Counted from the first letter of the stretch, positions 1 to 11,720 are shown. The stretch: DNA of 64,000 nt from Symbiodinium natans (GCA_905221605.1 CAJNDS010000031.1:1-64000), one strand, 5' to 3'. Numbers and translations: made by a program. The notes: generated by a model from the letters alone, not told the origin.

Positions 1-299
1 TGCCAACCTCATATCATGAACTCAATAGCCCCAAGCCCCCCCACTTGATTGGTAATTTAGTTTGAAGGCATTGATTCTTTCGGATGAGGATTCTTATAAA
101 TTCTCGGATTCTCTTAGGGTTCTCTAATTATTTCCTTCTCTATTTTATGAGTCTTCTTGAGAATATTGATTGATTTAGAATTAAATACGATTCGAATATT
201 CGAATTTCTATATCAGACGATTGACCGCAAAATTATGAATCTTTGAGCCATATTCATTTTCGATTCATATTTCATATTTCGATAGATATTTAATGATAC

Positions 300-760
300 G
301 AATCCAGATGAATTTTGCCACGACAAAAATCTTTTAATGTAAGGACCTAGATCCCTTCATCAGTGCCATATATTTTGCCAAGACAAAAACCTTGCCAGAA
401 GAATTTATATTACCTATTATCTCCCACGCATTTGGCTAAGACAAAAACCTTACCTCAAATACCTACGTCATTGCCATCATTTGCCACGACAAACAATTTT
501 CCATAAGCACCTGCATCATCACCACGCATTTTGCCAAGATAAAAACCTTACCCCAAGCACCTATACTTCTGCCAAGACTAAACCTTACCACCAGCACCCG
601 CCTCGCCACTACCAGAAGCACCTGCGTCACCCCCACACGTTTGACCAATTACCACACGTTTTGCCAAACCATCGACACGACCACCATACGTTTTGCCAAG
701 ATAGAATCCTTACCATAAATGCCTATATCAGCATTTTGTCAAGACAAAACCTCACGAGTC
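300..760. repeat. Degenerate spaced repeat TTTTGCCAAGACAAAAACC
   Basis: A motif close to TTTTGCCAAGACAAAAACC recurs about eight times, near 311, 370, 428, 478, 528, 572, 688 and 732. Copies are mostly 45-60 bp apart, each followed by a C-rich tail such as TTACC. They differ at one to five positions (for example GCCACGACAAA, GGCTAAGAC), so this looks like an old, diverged tandem repeat. Confidence 0.6.
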
Positions 761-1479
761 CATGCTTGTCGGAGATTGAGGCTTTGCCAGGGATACTTCC
801 GAGAGCAATATCTGGGTGATCGTTGGACGTGATCTTTTCTTCTATTCATGCTCAGGCGCTCATATACCCACCCCCACCATTCCTTCCATTCCCTTTGCAC
901 TATTTCTCGATTCCCCCACAGAATCGCCCACTGACTCCGCTTGCAACCCCCCTCCCATGCCATCACTCCCCACCATACTCACCCCTGCACTCACCCTGCA
1001 CTCTCAAATTCCTCTTCCTCCTCCGTATCCCCCTTCCCAATACTTTTCCCTTCCATCGAACCCAATCCATCCATACCGACGAAATTGTCTTTATCGGCGA
1101 TTCACTTTAACACTCAGCCATTTATGGAACCCTCACATGCCGACCCCCTCCCAAGCGATATCACTTCCACCAATTGCGTTGACCTTACCAGCTCCACGAT
1201 CAACCCTCGATTCTTTTCCCCCTTCTTTCGTCATCGCCCCCTCACTCGAACCCCCTCTACCATCTTTTTCCTCTTCCATACGCGCCCCGACGCAACAACA
1301 TGGCCACATACCCTTGCCGCTCACGCCTTGTATGTGTGGACCGTCTAAGACGTGGACGTGCCTGGGTATACATTTTGATGGTATTTGATTTGTTTTCTGA
1401 TCGTTGGTCATTGATATTTGTGAATGATGATGATCCGAGATATGTTCAGGAGCCTTTTCTACGTTAACCATATTAATCA

Positions 1480-1890
1480 TGAGGTCAGATATGTCTGGCT
1501 TATTCTAGTACATGTCGCGGTGGCGCGTATACATCTCTTCGATATTTATTATATAAGGAGAAGGATAAGGACAAGGGTAAGAGTAAGAAGGACCTCGGTG
1601 ATTGACTTAGATAATTCGTAGATAGATATATCTGGCTTATTATGTTGTATGTTGGTGCGGCGCGTGCTCATCTCTCTGATTTATTATATAAGGAGAAGGG
1701 CAAGGGCAAGGGCAAAGACAAGGGAAAGGACAGGGAGGATCTCCATCATTGATTTGGATATTATATGGACAGATATGTCTGCTTATTCTGTTGCATGTAG
1801 GAGGGGCACGTGATATATTGCATAAGGAGAAGGGCAAGGGCAAAATCAAGGGCAAGGATAGAGAGGTCCTCCGTGGTTGGTTTGGAGAAT
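1480..1890. repeat. Three degenerate ~140-bp tandem units
   Basis: Three successive units begin with AGATATGTCTGGCTTATT or a close variant, near 1486, 1622 and 1770. Each passes through TTATATAAGGAGAAGG (shortened in the third) and ends in a purine run of AAGGGCAAGGGCAAG type and a G/A-rich block. Spacing is about 140-150 bp. No coding role is apparent. Confidence 0.6.
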
Positions 1891-2019
1891 ACGTTGTTGC
1901 TCTAATTATGTGTCTTTAGTTATCGTTGAATGTGCATTAGGATTCGCCGGACAATGATTGAAATGGCGGACCTGAATTACTGATTTTTTAAAGGTTGCCT
2001 TCAATATCGCCTTTTAAGC

Positions 2020-2130
2020 TAATAAATAAATAAATAAATAAATATATATATATATATGAATATTCATATTCATATATATATATATATTTATTTATATATA
2101 TATATATTTATATATATAAATCATTTCCTT
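2020..2130. repeat. AT microsatellite (AAAT)n/(TA)n
   Basis: AAATA repeats run into TA repeats with an internal GAATATTC palindrome and further TTTATATA runs. It is simple-sequence DNA with no open frame of interest. Confidence 0.85.
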
Positions 2131-5100
2131 GCCTTTTCTATAATGCCTAAATATTTTAAAGCAGCCTTAAATGGCGCCAGAGTTGCGCCTTGTTGGGGAA
2201 CGCATGAACAAACAATCAAATTCAATACGAATTCATTTGTATGTCCATTATTGGCCGACCTTCGAGAACCCGATCTTTGAACGGAGGTCGTGGTGTGAGA
2301 TATCGTTTCCATGGTTGGTTTCCATATAGAATTCAGTCGGGGTTTGGGAGGGGAGGGGGGGGGTTAGTATTTATTGGGGCTCTAGATTGATGGTCATCTT
2401 GCAGGAAGGGTATCCCTATTGGGGAAGCACCCCTGCTTAAAAAAAATCCCACGTCGTCCTGGCAGTTACCTTCTGGGTGGTGTGAAAATGTTGCCGTGGG
2501 ATCGAAAGATATGGTTCTTAAGGCTGGGCTTCTTGAAGGGTCCAAGTATCTGGCTCTGTAGATTGGGCTCGTTGAGGGTCAAAGTATGAAGATCTTAATG
2601 ATATGTCTCCGAAAGAGAAGGTCTGATAATATTTTTCAATTATTTCTTCCTCATCGTTTTATGGGCAGTAGTTAATTCATCGGTTGATGACCAATAAAAG
2701 ATAAATCGTACCGCTTTATAACGATCGACCAATCATTGATGGATGCATTTTCTCTCCATATAATGATTCGTAGCACTGAATGGTGTAATGGCAGCTCCGA
2801 CAATTTTTTGGGATTGAAATAGGTTCGTCCAAGATCATACGAAAACGAGTCCAAGAATTCTGCTTCATCATGGGAGGGTCGAGATAAGAATATCAGCCGG
2901 ACGATAAGGGGATCCTATGGAAATAATCCGGGGGATCCGATTCCGATTTGAATCCAATTATATGGGCATATTTGAAGATAATATTCTATAAATAAATATG
3001 GATATCATTTTTATAGCCTTGCTTCATATATCAAATATATGATATCCATAGGAATCCAAAATATGGATGCAGAAAATGCAATATTCCCCCTCTCCGAATA
3101 TATCGAATCCAAGATGTATCCTCATAATATCCGAAAGTGCAAGATTCGAGAATGATATATCCCGGGTAAGGAAAGATGAATATTAAAATCATATTATGAT
3201 ATCAATCGCCATCAAATTTCGTAGGCGCATATGAATTCTTATAATATCAGTTATTTCAATCACCTTTTGAGATATATATAAATAAAGATCTTTCAATATC
3301 TGGGATTGATCCAAGAAATGATTAATATCTTAATGGATGCCCTATGAATCGAGATGATTATTTTCAATTCGCTCGTATGAATTGGATTCATTGAGAGAGA
3401 TTTATATTTCCAAAATGATGCGAGGAATTTGCATCCCCAAAAGCGTCAACTCGAGAGGAAATATCAAAGAGATCTCTATTCCTCAGAATATCAAGAAAAA
3501 TTTCATAAAATAGAGAATATCATAATGATTAATATCTTGAAAATAATTGATCAATGATGGAAAGAAAACTATAAAAAATATTATAATTTTCTGCTCAAGA
3601 TGATATATAATCTCTAAAATCAATATAAATGACTTCTTCATTCAAAATATCAAATAGAAATCATCAAAGATTTCCAAAATTTTTCTAATCGCCAAAAGTA
3701 ACGAATATCATCAGACGACTACAAATCTCTAGATAATGTATGAAATATCCAATACCACCCCCAATTAAATCCAAAGATATAGAATCATATCAGAAGAAGG
3801 AGAAAGAAGACATCTCAAATGAAATCAAGAAATTCAATTATCATGAAATTGAAGAACGTATCAAATATCCTCAATAGCAGATAATCTTTGATGACAAAGA
3901 AATTATCGGTCATCTCAATGCCTGCACGAGATACCGATAAATATAATCAAAATATTTCTCCAGAGAAAGAAAAATATAATCAATCATCCATCAAAATGAT
4001 ATTATATAAAATGAGAAGAAGAATTCTCGATTATCATCCCCATCTCGGATCCATCCCAAATAAATATGGATATATCTCTGAAATATGAACGAAAGATATT
4101 TCTTCAAGATTTGGCATACCATACGACTTCTAATGATGATCATCCATCGTTCGACACAAAGATGACAAGATACATTTCTCCTCCGGATCAAGACCACCAA
4201 CAATCTCACCTACAAGAAATTCAAATTCCATTCCTTATTCCTAATATCTCGTGATCATTAACGATTCCTTAATTTATTTTCAATTCATATTTTAGCCATC
4301 ACCAATATTTCTGAAGAAGAAATAATATAGGGATCTCCAAAATCAAATATGGTAATAATCCCTAGATCGATAATTTATATAAAATAATTATAAGTGTCAT
4401 CCCATCTACGAACCATTATCCTGATAAATCTGGTAAAAGATCATAAATTCCAATTTATATCGGAGACCATAAGAGCAATACCAATAAATGATTGATATTT
4501 GCCCCATGACAATATTTATTATATCTATTTATAATAATTAGATACAATCATTAAAATCTTCAGGTTCTCGAATCTTATTTGTAAGAATATCCATAATAAT
4601 CTCTAGAATTCCATGAACGCCAAATTTCAGAATCGTAAGATTGAAATCAATAATAATCTTATAGATAATGATGTTGAGATGATGAATAATTCCAATTAAA
4701 TATTATGCCGATGGTTTGAATATAGAGGGACGACGTATACTGGACTCGTTGTGCAAAGCTGCAGATGAACCCCTCGGACGGTCGCCAGGCCGAACGCGGA
4801 GCCTGTTGCAGGAGCGTATTTCTATACTCTTGCAACGCCACGTGCATGTCTGCTTGGAGCGCCGTCGCACTGTTCATCGCCGGGAGCCTGAGATACTTGC
4901 AGAGAATTTCGTGCTTGCTTGAAGATTACTTACGTTTACCAGGGTGGTGATCGGCGCTGGCCTCTTCTATAGGAAAATGATGATCCTCGCTACAGGCCCC
5001 TCGCGCAGGTCTTGAGATGATCGATAGTTCTCATGGTATCAAAGAATACTGCTGTCGAAGGAGGTTGTTTCATTTCTCGTGTTTCACGTTCGTTGTTCAT

Positions 5101-5804
5101 TTCAAGATGGGAATTCGGATGCCAATTGTGTTCTTCTCGTCTCCCGCGATCGTGGGACCTGGGGCGTAATTCGGGGTGGAGGCGGGCTTTTAATATGCCT
5201 TGGGTCCCTTGATTGCTTACGTTGCTGCCTTTTGTGTGTCTGGATGTTAGGGCATCCGATATCATGGGAGCATAAGTCTCCTTTCAAGTGGTGCTTTGGG
5301 GATAGAAGTCTCTATTAAATATTAATCAAATCGAAATTCTAGTATCAAGCCTATGACCATAAGATTCCATTAGGTTATCCCATCATTCAAAAATTAGATT
5401 TCGATGTTTTCCATTCAATTAGAGTATATCGGTTTTCATCCTTCTTAGTCCATATATTCGAGTTTTTTATCTCCAAGAAATAAATAAATAAAATAATATA
5501 TATAATACAAATTAAATTCAAAAGATGATAAATTTAGGCAAATTATAGATCTCCAAATTAGAAAAAAATTATGTCCAAAGCCATTTACCGGCCGCCATAA
5601 ACCCTTTTGATAAAAATGACGCCAAAATTACGAAAAAAATCTTCATGGAAACATTACATTTGAGAATTTAATCTTAGAATATAGATTTAGATAAATTATT
5701 TTGCTTCGCACATCCCCATCTTATTCCTCGTTAAAAAGAAAGAACGCAAGATGATCAAACAAAGACACATTGATTCAAATACGTTTTCTGAGTTTTTGCT
5801 TGCA

Positions 5805-5945
5805 ATTAGGGTTGGGCACTCCAGGGAGATTCTGGGGTTGGGTACTCCAGGGAGACTCTGGGGTTGGGCACTCCAGAAAGATTCTGAATTTAGGCACTCC
5901 AAGAGTCTCTAGGTTGGGCACTCCAGCGAGTCTCTGAGTTGAGTT
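5805..5945. repeat. Five ~27-bp repeats with GGGCACTCCAG core
   Basis: Five consecutive units share TTGGGCACTCCAGGGAGA or a variant (GGGTACTCC, GGCACTCCAAGAG, CACTCCAGCGAG), followed by TTCTGGGG or TCTCTGAG. The array ends shortly before the gene array at 6.2 kb. Confidence 0.7.
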
Positions 5946-6370
5946 TAAAATCTAACAACCCCCCACCGAAGGTGCTGAATACATATATATATAATATACA
6001 GACATAAAGAACTAAGTGATATTTCCATCTTAGCGAATATACAGCCCTTGCTTTCCATGAACATGCAAAAGAAACAATTCACGAATAGATCCAACAATAA
6101 TCCGCAGAAAGTATTCTGGCATCCAAATGGCTCTCAACAGAACCACGAGAATCTGATAGATTTGTTGTCGGGAGTTCGAATCAAGTTGCGTCGAGCGATG
6201 TCCCAAATCACCTGGAGCACATTGGTCCGGGCTCTTACTTTCGTCGCCCTACAAGCAAGTGACAGCTGGAAGGATAAAGCGAAACGATTCTAAGGGTACT
6301 AATCGGCCGCAGATGAGCCCCAGCGACTCAGCGTCTTCCAAGCTGGGGTTCCGCCGTATCGGAGAGCTGG

Positions 6371-7129
6371 CTAGCACGCATGATCCACAAGCGTGAAGGT
6401 GTCGGTGCGCCTCCGGAGGGCACGGAATGCAGCCATACCCCCCAAGGCAACAAAGGCCACCGCGATGGCCATCGAGGCCAGGCCTGCGCCCATCAGAGCC
6501 GAGGGCACATGAAAGCCGGATGAGTAGAGCTGGGTGGGCTGCGCAGGGGCGCTTTGCTGGCACATGCCCTTGAAGATGCTCACGGACTGGGCCTTGGCGC
6601 CGACCTGAGCGGCCTTGTCGAGGGCGGTCTTGAACTGGCTCATGAAAGGAGCTATCTTCGCCTCCTCCGGCTTAGCCGCATCCTCCACCACGTCCTTGGT
6701 CAGATCGTTCATGACCCCTTGGATGGAGTTGGTGGTGTCTCCCACCTCCTTCTCCGCCTGGTTGACGCCATCAATCTGCTTGCAGAGATCCTTTTGCAGG
6801 CCGAGCATTCGCTGCTTCAGGGCATCCAGTTGTGCAGTGTTGCCGATGTCTGTTGCTGCCTGCATCTGGCCGGGGATGGTGGGGATTTCCGCCGCGATGG
6901 TATTGATCTTGGTCATCGCGGAGTCAAGCATTGACTGGGCCTTGTCAATGCTGCCGTCGCTGATCTGCAAAGCCTTTGCGAAATCTGCAGCCTGTGGGTT
7001 GTTCTTGAGCTGATCCTTCATCATTCCACCGAGCTGAGCAGTTGCATCCGTCAGCGACTTTGTGAGACCATCGAAGAATCCCGCCTGTGCCTGCAGGATG
7101 AAGGTTGCGCAGAGGGCAACACGAAACAT
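6371..7129 (-). CDS. Secreted/type I membrane helical protein, array copy 1
   Basis: The gene is intronless and encodes 252 residues. I chose the ATG at 7129 because it is conserved in all five copies, sits in a GCAGCCATG context and starts a clear signal peptide (MFRVALCATFILQAQA, residues 1-16). Residues ~20-200 are polar and helix-prone with few cysteines (115, 190) and look like a coiled or bundled luminal domain. Residues ~209-236 form one hydrophobic segment, followed by a basic tail (RALRRRTD...) ending in ...DHAC. I do not recognise a family. This copy is last in the transcription direction and is the most divergent: Ala at 79 and Met at 232, where the others have Thr and Val. Its 3' flank also differs. 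It could be a membrane-tethered surface or vesicle protein, but that is only inference. Confidence 0.85.
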   Translation of the reverse strand: MFRVALCATFILQAQAGFFDGLTKSLTDATAQLGGMMKDQLKNNPQAADFAKALQISDGSIDKAQSMLDSAMTKINTIAAEIPTIPGQMQAATDIGNTAQLDALKQRMLGLQKDLCKQIDGVNQAEKEVGDTTNSIQGVMNDLTKDVVEDAAKPEEAKIAPFMSQFKTALDKAAQVGAKAQSVSIFKGMCQQSAPAQPTQLYSSGFHVPSALMGAGLASMAIAVAFVALGGMAAFRALRRRTDTFTLVDHAC

Positions 7130-7517
7130 GGCTGCAGGATGACGCAAGAGTCGTAAGGGCACGCTTTCGAGCAATGGGAGCCTTGGACCAGAAGCCTCAC
7201 AAGCCGTCACAAGCTAGATGTTCCACAAAAGGCCGCGGTCCATGCCGAGTAAGACCGTGCCCGTCTGAATGCATGAGTCTTTTTCCTTGAAAATTGTATC
7301 TCCCACGAGCAGTGACAGTATAGCCATTTCCCAATTCACCCGGAGCACATTGGTCCGGGCTCTTGTGTCGCCCTACAAGCAAGTGACAGCAAAACTCGGA
7401 GGGATAAAGCGAAACGATTCTAAGGGTACCAAGGGTCTACTTTTGGCCCTAGGCCTCAGATGAGCCCCAGCGACTCAGCGTCTTCCAAGCTGGGGCCCCG
7501 CCGCATCGGAGAGCTGG
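7130..7517 (-). promoter_or_regulatory. Array spacer with conserved short hairpin
   Basis: The 388-bp spacer between copies must hold the 3' end of one gene and the 5' signals of the next. On the minus strand it contains GCCCGGACCAATGTGCTCCGGGT around 7337-7360, able to form a 7-bp stem with a short loop. It is present in every spacer and, with one change, downstream of copy 1 (near 6217). No TATA-like or AATAAA motif stands out. Dinoflagellate genes usually lack both and are matured by spliced-leader trans-splicing. A function for the hairpin in 3' processing is a guess. Confidence 0.35.
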
Positions 7518-8276
7518 CTAGCACGCATGATCCACAAGCGTGAAGGTGTCGGTGCGCCTCCGGAGGGCACGGAATGCAGCCACACCCCCCAAGGCAACAA
7601 AGGCCACCGCGATGGCCATCGAGGCCAGGCCTGCGCCCATCAGAGCCGAGGGCACATGAAAGCCGGATGAGTAGAGCTGGGTGGGCTGCGCAGGGGCGCT
7701 TTGCTGGCACATGCCCTTGAAGATGCTCACGGACTGGGCCTTGGCGCCGACCTGAGCGGCCTTGTCGAGGGCGGTCTTGAACTGGCTCATGAAAGGAGCT
7801 ATCTTCGCCTCCTCCGGCTTAGCCGCATCCTCCACCACGTCCTTGGTCAGATCGTTCATGACCCCTTGGATGGAGTTGGTGGTGTCTCCCACCTCCTTCT
7901 CCGCCTGGTTGACGCCATCAATCTGCTTGCAGAGATCCTTTTGCAGGCCGAGCATTCGCTGCTTCAGGGCATCCAGTTGTGCAGTGTTGCCGATGTCTGT
8001 TGCTGCCTGCATCTGGCCGGGGATGGTGGGGATTTCCGCCGTGATGGTATTGATCTTGGTCATCGCGGAGTCAAGCATTGACTGGGCCTTGTCAATGCTG
8101 CCGTCGCTGATCTGCAAAGCCTTTGCGAAATCTGCAGCCTGTGGGTTGTTCTTGAGCTGATCCTTCATCATTCCACCGAGCTGAGCAGTTGCATCCGTCA
8201 GCGACTTTGTGAGACCATCGAAGAATCCCGCCTGTGCCTGCAGGATGAAGGTTGCGCAGAGGGCAACACGAAACAT
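7518..8276 (-). CDS. Secreted/type I membrane helical protein, array copy 2
   Basis: The predicted 252-residue protein is the same as copies 3, 4 and 5: signal peptide 1-16, helical body ~20-200, membrane segment ~209-236, basic C-terminal tail. It has Thr79 and Val232. Its 5' flank is of the copy 1 type (GCCGTCACAAGC), with ACG rather than ATG at the position 26 codons upstream, so ATG 8276 is the first in-frame methionine. The spacer to copy 1 carries the conserved CCCGGA/TCCGGG hairpin. Confidence 0.85.
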   Translation of the reverse strand: MFRVALCATFILQAQAGFFDGLTKSLTDATAQLGGMMKDQLKNNPQAADFAKALQISDGSIDKAQSMLDSAMTKINTITAEIPTIPGQMQAATDIGNTAQLDALKQRMLGLQKDLCKQIDGVNQAEKEVGDTTNSIQGVMNDLTKDVVEDAAKPEEAKIAPFMSQFKTALDKAAQVGAKAQSVSIFKGMCQQSAPAQPTQLYSSGFHVPSALMGAGLASMAIAVAFVALGGVAAFRALRRRTDTFTLVDHAC

Positions 8277-8664
8277 GGCTGCAGGATGACGCAAGAGTCG
8301 TAAGGGCACGCTTTCGAGCAATGGGAGCCTTGGACCAGAAGCCTCACAAGCCGTCACAAGCTAGATGTTCCACAAAAGGCCGCGGTCCATGCCGAGTAAG
8401 ACCGTGCCCGTCTGAATGCATGAGTCTTTTTCCTTGAAAATTGTATCTCCCACGAGCAGTGACAGTATAGCCATTTCCCAATTCACCCGGAGCACATTGG
8501 TCCGGGCTCTTGTGTCGCCCTACAAGCAAGTGACAGCAAAACTCGGAGGGATAAAGCGAAACGATTCTAAGGGTACCAAGGGTCTACTTTTGGCCCTAGG
8601 CCTCAGATGAGCCCCAGCGACTCAGCGTCTTCCAAGCTGGGGCCCCGCCGCATCGGAGAGCTGG

Positions 8665-9423
8665 CTAGCACGCATGATCCACAAGCGTGAAGGTGTCGGT
8701 GCGCCTCCGGAGGGCACGGAATGCAGCCACACCCCCCAAGGCAACAAAGGCCACCGCGATGGCCATCGAGGCCAGGCCTGCGCCCATCAGAGCCGAGGGC
8801 ACATGAAAGCCGGATGAGTAGAGCTGGGTGGGCTGCGCAGGGGCGCTTTGCTGGCACATGCCCTTGAAGATGCTCACGGACTGGGCCTTGGCGCCGACCT
8901 GAGCGGCCTTGTCGAGGGCGGTCTTGAACTGGCTCATGAAAGGAGCTATCTTCGCCTCCTCCGGCTTAGCCGCATCCTCCACCACGTCCTTGGTCAGATC
9001 GTTCATGACCCCTTGGATGGAGTTGGTGGTGTCTCCCACCTCCTTCTCCGCCTGGTTGACGCCATCAATCTGCTTGCAGAGATCCTTTTGCAGGCCGAGC
9101 ATTCGCTGCTTCAGGGCATCCAGTTGTGCAGTGTTGCCGATGTCTGTTGCTGCCTGCATCTGGCCGGGGATGGTGGGGATTTCCGCCGTGATGGTATTGA
9201 TCTTGGTCATCGCGGAGTCAAGCATTGACTGGGCCTTGTCAATGCTGCCGTCGCTGATCTGCAAAGCCTTTGCGAAATCTGCAGCCTGTGGGTTGTTCTT
9301 GAGCTGATCCTTCATCATTCCACCGAGCTGAGCAGTTGCATCCGTCAGCGACTTTGTGAGACCATCGAAGAATCCCGCCTGTGCCTGCAGGATGAAGGTT
9401 GCGCAGAGGGCAACACGAAACAT
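8665..9423 (-). CDS. Secreted/type I membrane helical protein, array copy 3
   Basis: The protein is identical to copy 2. This is the first copy, reading from the left, whose 5' flank carries a G-to-A change that makes an extra in-frame ATG 26 codons upstream of the assigned start. Starting there would put a 26-residue, proline- and leucine-containing extension before the signal peptide, which makes it the less likely start. Its flank also reads CGCAGGAGTCG where the others read CGCAAGAGTCG. Confidence 0.85.
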   Translation of the reverse strand: MFRVALCATFILQAQAGFFDGLTKSLTDATAQLGGMMKDQLKNNPQAADFAKALQISDGSIDKAQSMLDSAMTKINTITAEIPTIPGQMQAATDIGNTAQLDALKQRMLGLQKDLCKQIDGVNQAEKEVGDTTNSIQGVMNDLTKDVVEDAAKPEEAKIAPFMSQFKTALDKAAQVGAKAQSVSIFKGMCQQSAPAQPTQLYSSGFHVPSALMGAGLASMAIAVAFVALGGVAAFRALRRRTDTFTLVDHAC

Positions 9424-9811
9424 GGCTGCAGGATGACGCAGGAGTCGTAAGGGCACGCTTTCGAGCAATGGGAGCCTTGGACCAGAAGCCTCACAAGCCA
9501 TCACAAGCTAAATGTTCCACAAAAGGCCGCGGTTCATGCCGAGTAAGACCGTGCCCGTCTGAATGCATGAGTCTTTTTCCTTGAAAATTGTATCTCCCAC
9601 GAGCAGTGACAGTATAGCCATTTCCCAATTCACCCGGAGCACATTGGTCCGGGCTCTTGTGTCGCCCTACAAGCAAGTGACAGCAAAACTCGGAGGGATA
9701 AAGCGAAACGATTCTAAGGGTACCAAGGGTCTACTTTTGGCCCTAGGCCTCAGATGAGCCCCAGCGACTCAGCGTCTTCCAAGCTGGGGCCCCGCCGCAT
9801 CGGAGAGCTGG

Positions 9812-10570
9812 CTAGCACGCATGATCCACAAGCGTGAAGGTGTCGGTGCGCCTCCGGAGGGCACGGAATGCAGCCACACCCCCCAAGGCAACAAAGGCCA
9901 CCGCGATGGCCATCGAGGCCAGGCCTGCGCCCATCAGAGCCGAGGGCACATGAAAGCCGGATGAGTAGAGCTGGGTGGGCTGCGCAGGGGCGCTTTGCTG
10001 GCACATGCCCTTGAAGATGCTCACGGACTGGGCCTTGGCGCCGACCTGAGCGGCCTTGTCGAGGGCGGTCTTGAACTGGCTCATGAAAGGAGCTATCTTC
10101 GCCTCCTCCGGCTTAGCCGCATCCTCCACCACGTCCTTGGTCAGATCGTTCATGACCCCTTGGATGGAGTTGGTGGTGTCTCCCACCTCCTTCTCCGCCT
10201 GGTTGACGCCATCAATCTGCTTGCAGAGATCCTTTTGCAGGCCGAGCATTCGCTGCTTCAGGGCATCCAGTTGTGCAGTGTTGCCGATGTCTGTTGCTGC
10301 CTGCATCTGGCCGGGGATGGTGGGGATTTCCGCCGTGATGGTATTGATCTTGGTCATCGCGGAGTCAAGCATTGACTGGGCCTTGTCAATGCTGCCGTCG
10401 CTGATCTGCAAAGCCTTTGCGAAATCTGCAGCCTGTGGGTTGTTCTTGAGCTGATCCTTCATCATTCCACCGAGCTGAGCAGTTGCATCCGTCAGCGACT
10501 TTGTGAGACCATCGAAGAATCCCGCCTGTGCCTGCAGGATGAAGGTTGCGCAGAGGGCAACACGAAACAT
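9812..10570 (-). CDS. Secreted/type I membrane helical protein, array copy 4
   Basis: The protein is identical to copies 2, 3 and 5. It has the upstream in-frame ATG variant. Its 5' flank reads GCCGACTAAGCCCATGCC, shared only with copy 5, so copies 4 and 5 are the closest pair on that side. The flank then lacks the CTCCC of the other spacers (TGTATACGAGCAG), a small deletion at about 10740. Confidence 0.85.
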   Translation of the reverse strand: MFRVALCATFILQAQAGFFDGLTKSLTDATAQLGGMMKDQLKNNPQAADFAKALQISDGSIDKAQSMLDSAMTKINTITAEIPTIPGQMQAATDIGNTAQLDALKQRMLGLQKDLCKQIDGVNQAEKEVGDTTNSIQGVMNDLTKDVVEDAAKPEEAKIAPFMSQFKTALDKAAQVGAKAQSVSIFKGMCQQSAPAQPTQLYSSGFHVPSALMGAGLASMAIAVAFVALGGVAAFRALRRRTDTFTLVDHAC

Positions 10571-10961
10571 GGCTGCAGGATGACGCAAGAGTCGTAAGGG
10601 CACGCTTTCGAGCAATGGGAGCCTTGGACCAGAAGCCTCACAAGCCATCACAAGCTAAATGTTCCACAAAAGGCCGCGGTTCATGCCGACTAAGCCCATG
10701 CCCGTCTGAATGCATGAGTCTTTTTCCTTGAAAATTGTATACGAGCAGTGACAGTATAGCCATTTCCCAATTCACCCGGAGCACATTGGTCCGGGCTCTT
10801 TGGTCGCGCTACAGGCAAGCAACGACAGCCATATGTGGAAGGATTAAACTATGCTTTTTGATCAAGGATACTAAGGGTCTGCTTTTGGCCCTAGAGGCCT
10901 CAGATGAGCCCCAGCGACTCAGCGTCTTCCAAGCTGGGGCCCCGCCGCATCGGAGAGCTGG

Positions 10962-11720
10962 CTAGCACGCATGATCCACAAGCGTGAAGGTGTCGGTGCG
11001 CCTCCGGAGGGCACGGAATGCAGCCACACCCCCCAAGGCAACAAAGGCCACCGCGATGGCCATCGAGGCCAGGCCTGCGCCCATCAGAGCCGAGGGCACA
11101 TGAAAGCCGGATGAGTAGAGCTGGGTGGGCTGCGCAGGGGCGCTTTGCTGGCACATGCCCTTGAAGATGCTCACGGACTGGGCCTTGGCGCCGACCTGAG
11201 CGGCCTTGTCGAGGGCGGTCTTGAACTGGCTCATGAAAGGAGCTATCTTCGCCTCCTCCGGCTTAGCCGCATCCTCCACCACGTCCTTGGTCAGATCGTT
11301 CATGACCCCTTGGATGGAGTTGGTGGTGTCTCCCACCTCCTTCTCCGCCTGGTTGACGCCATCAATCTGCTTGCAGAGATCCTTTTGCAGGCCGAGCATT
11401 CGCTGCTTCAGGGCATCCAGTTGTGCAGTGTTGCCGATGTCTGTTGCTGCCTGCATCTGGCCGGGGATGGTGGGGATTTCCGCCGTGATGGTATTGATCT
11501 TGGTCATCGCGGAGTCAAGCATTGACTGGGCCTTGTCAATGCTGCCGTCGCTGATCTGCAAAGCCTTTGCGAAATCTGCAGCCTGTGGGTTGTTCTTGAG
11601 CTGATCCTTCATCATTCCACCGAGCTGAGCAGTTGCATCCGTCAGCGACTTTGTGAGACCATCGAAGAATCCCGCCTGTGCCTGCAGGATGAAGGTTGCG
11701 CAGAGGGCAACACGAAACAT
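10962..11720 (-). CDS. Secreted/type I membrane helical protein, array copy 5
   Basis: This is the first copy in the direction of transcription. The protein is identical to copies 2-4. Its downstream spacer is diverged (TGGTCGCGCTACAGGCAAGC and CTATGCTTTTTGATC in place of the standard text), which makes the 4-5 period 1150 bp. Homology upstream continues for about 195 bp to ~11915 and then ends, so any array promoter or trans-splice acceptor for this copy lies in that flank or in unique sequence to its right. Confidence 0.85.
   Translation of the reverse strand: MFRVALCATFILQAQAGFFDGLTKSLTDATAQLGGMMKDQLKNNPQAADFAKALQISDGSIDKAQSMLDSAMTKINTITAEIPTIPGQMQAATDIGNTAQLDALKQRMLGLQKDLCKQIDGVNQAEKEVGDTTNSIQGVMNDLTKDVVEDAAKPEEAKIAPFMSQFKTALDKAAQVGAKAQSVSIFKGMCQQSAPAQPTQLYSSGFHVPSALMGAGLASMAIAVAFVALGGVAAFRALRRRTDTFTLVDHAC

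Larger units (their letters stand above)
1..6190. other. AT-rich gene-poor block
   Basis: This stretch is visibly AT-rich, above all between 2600 and 4700 and between 5300 and 5700, where runs such as AATATC, ATATATAA and TCAAATAT dominate. No long open frame, family motif or tRNA/rRNA-like structure is visible. The short open frames at 480-1390 are proline/histidine-rich by-products of a C-rich strand and of the repeats listed separately. The change to a GC-rich gene array at about 6.2 kb is abrupt. It could be decayed transposon sequence or a satellite-rich spacer, and I see no gene in it. Confidence 0.5.

Noticed and set aside
816-1388. 190-codon plus-strand open frame rich in Pro, Ser, Leu
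   Set aside because: Lies in a C-rich strand with two further overlapping open frames of similar composition. No motif or splice partner.
6165-6185. tRNA B-box-like GTTCGAATC
   Set aside because: No A box or cloverleaf can be drawn around it.
6554-7013. Plus-strand open frames of 126 and 132 codons antisense to each array gene
   Set aside because: Repeated identically in every unit because the genes are identical. The minus-strand frame has the signal peptide, membrane segment and start context.
7180-7200. Possible relict spliced leader (CTTCTGGTCCAAG on the minus strand) upstream of the array genes
   Set aside because: Only about 9 of 12 bases match the end of the dinoflagellate leader (TTTTGGCTCAAG), and the preceding bases do not match. 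Too weak without transcript ends.
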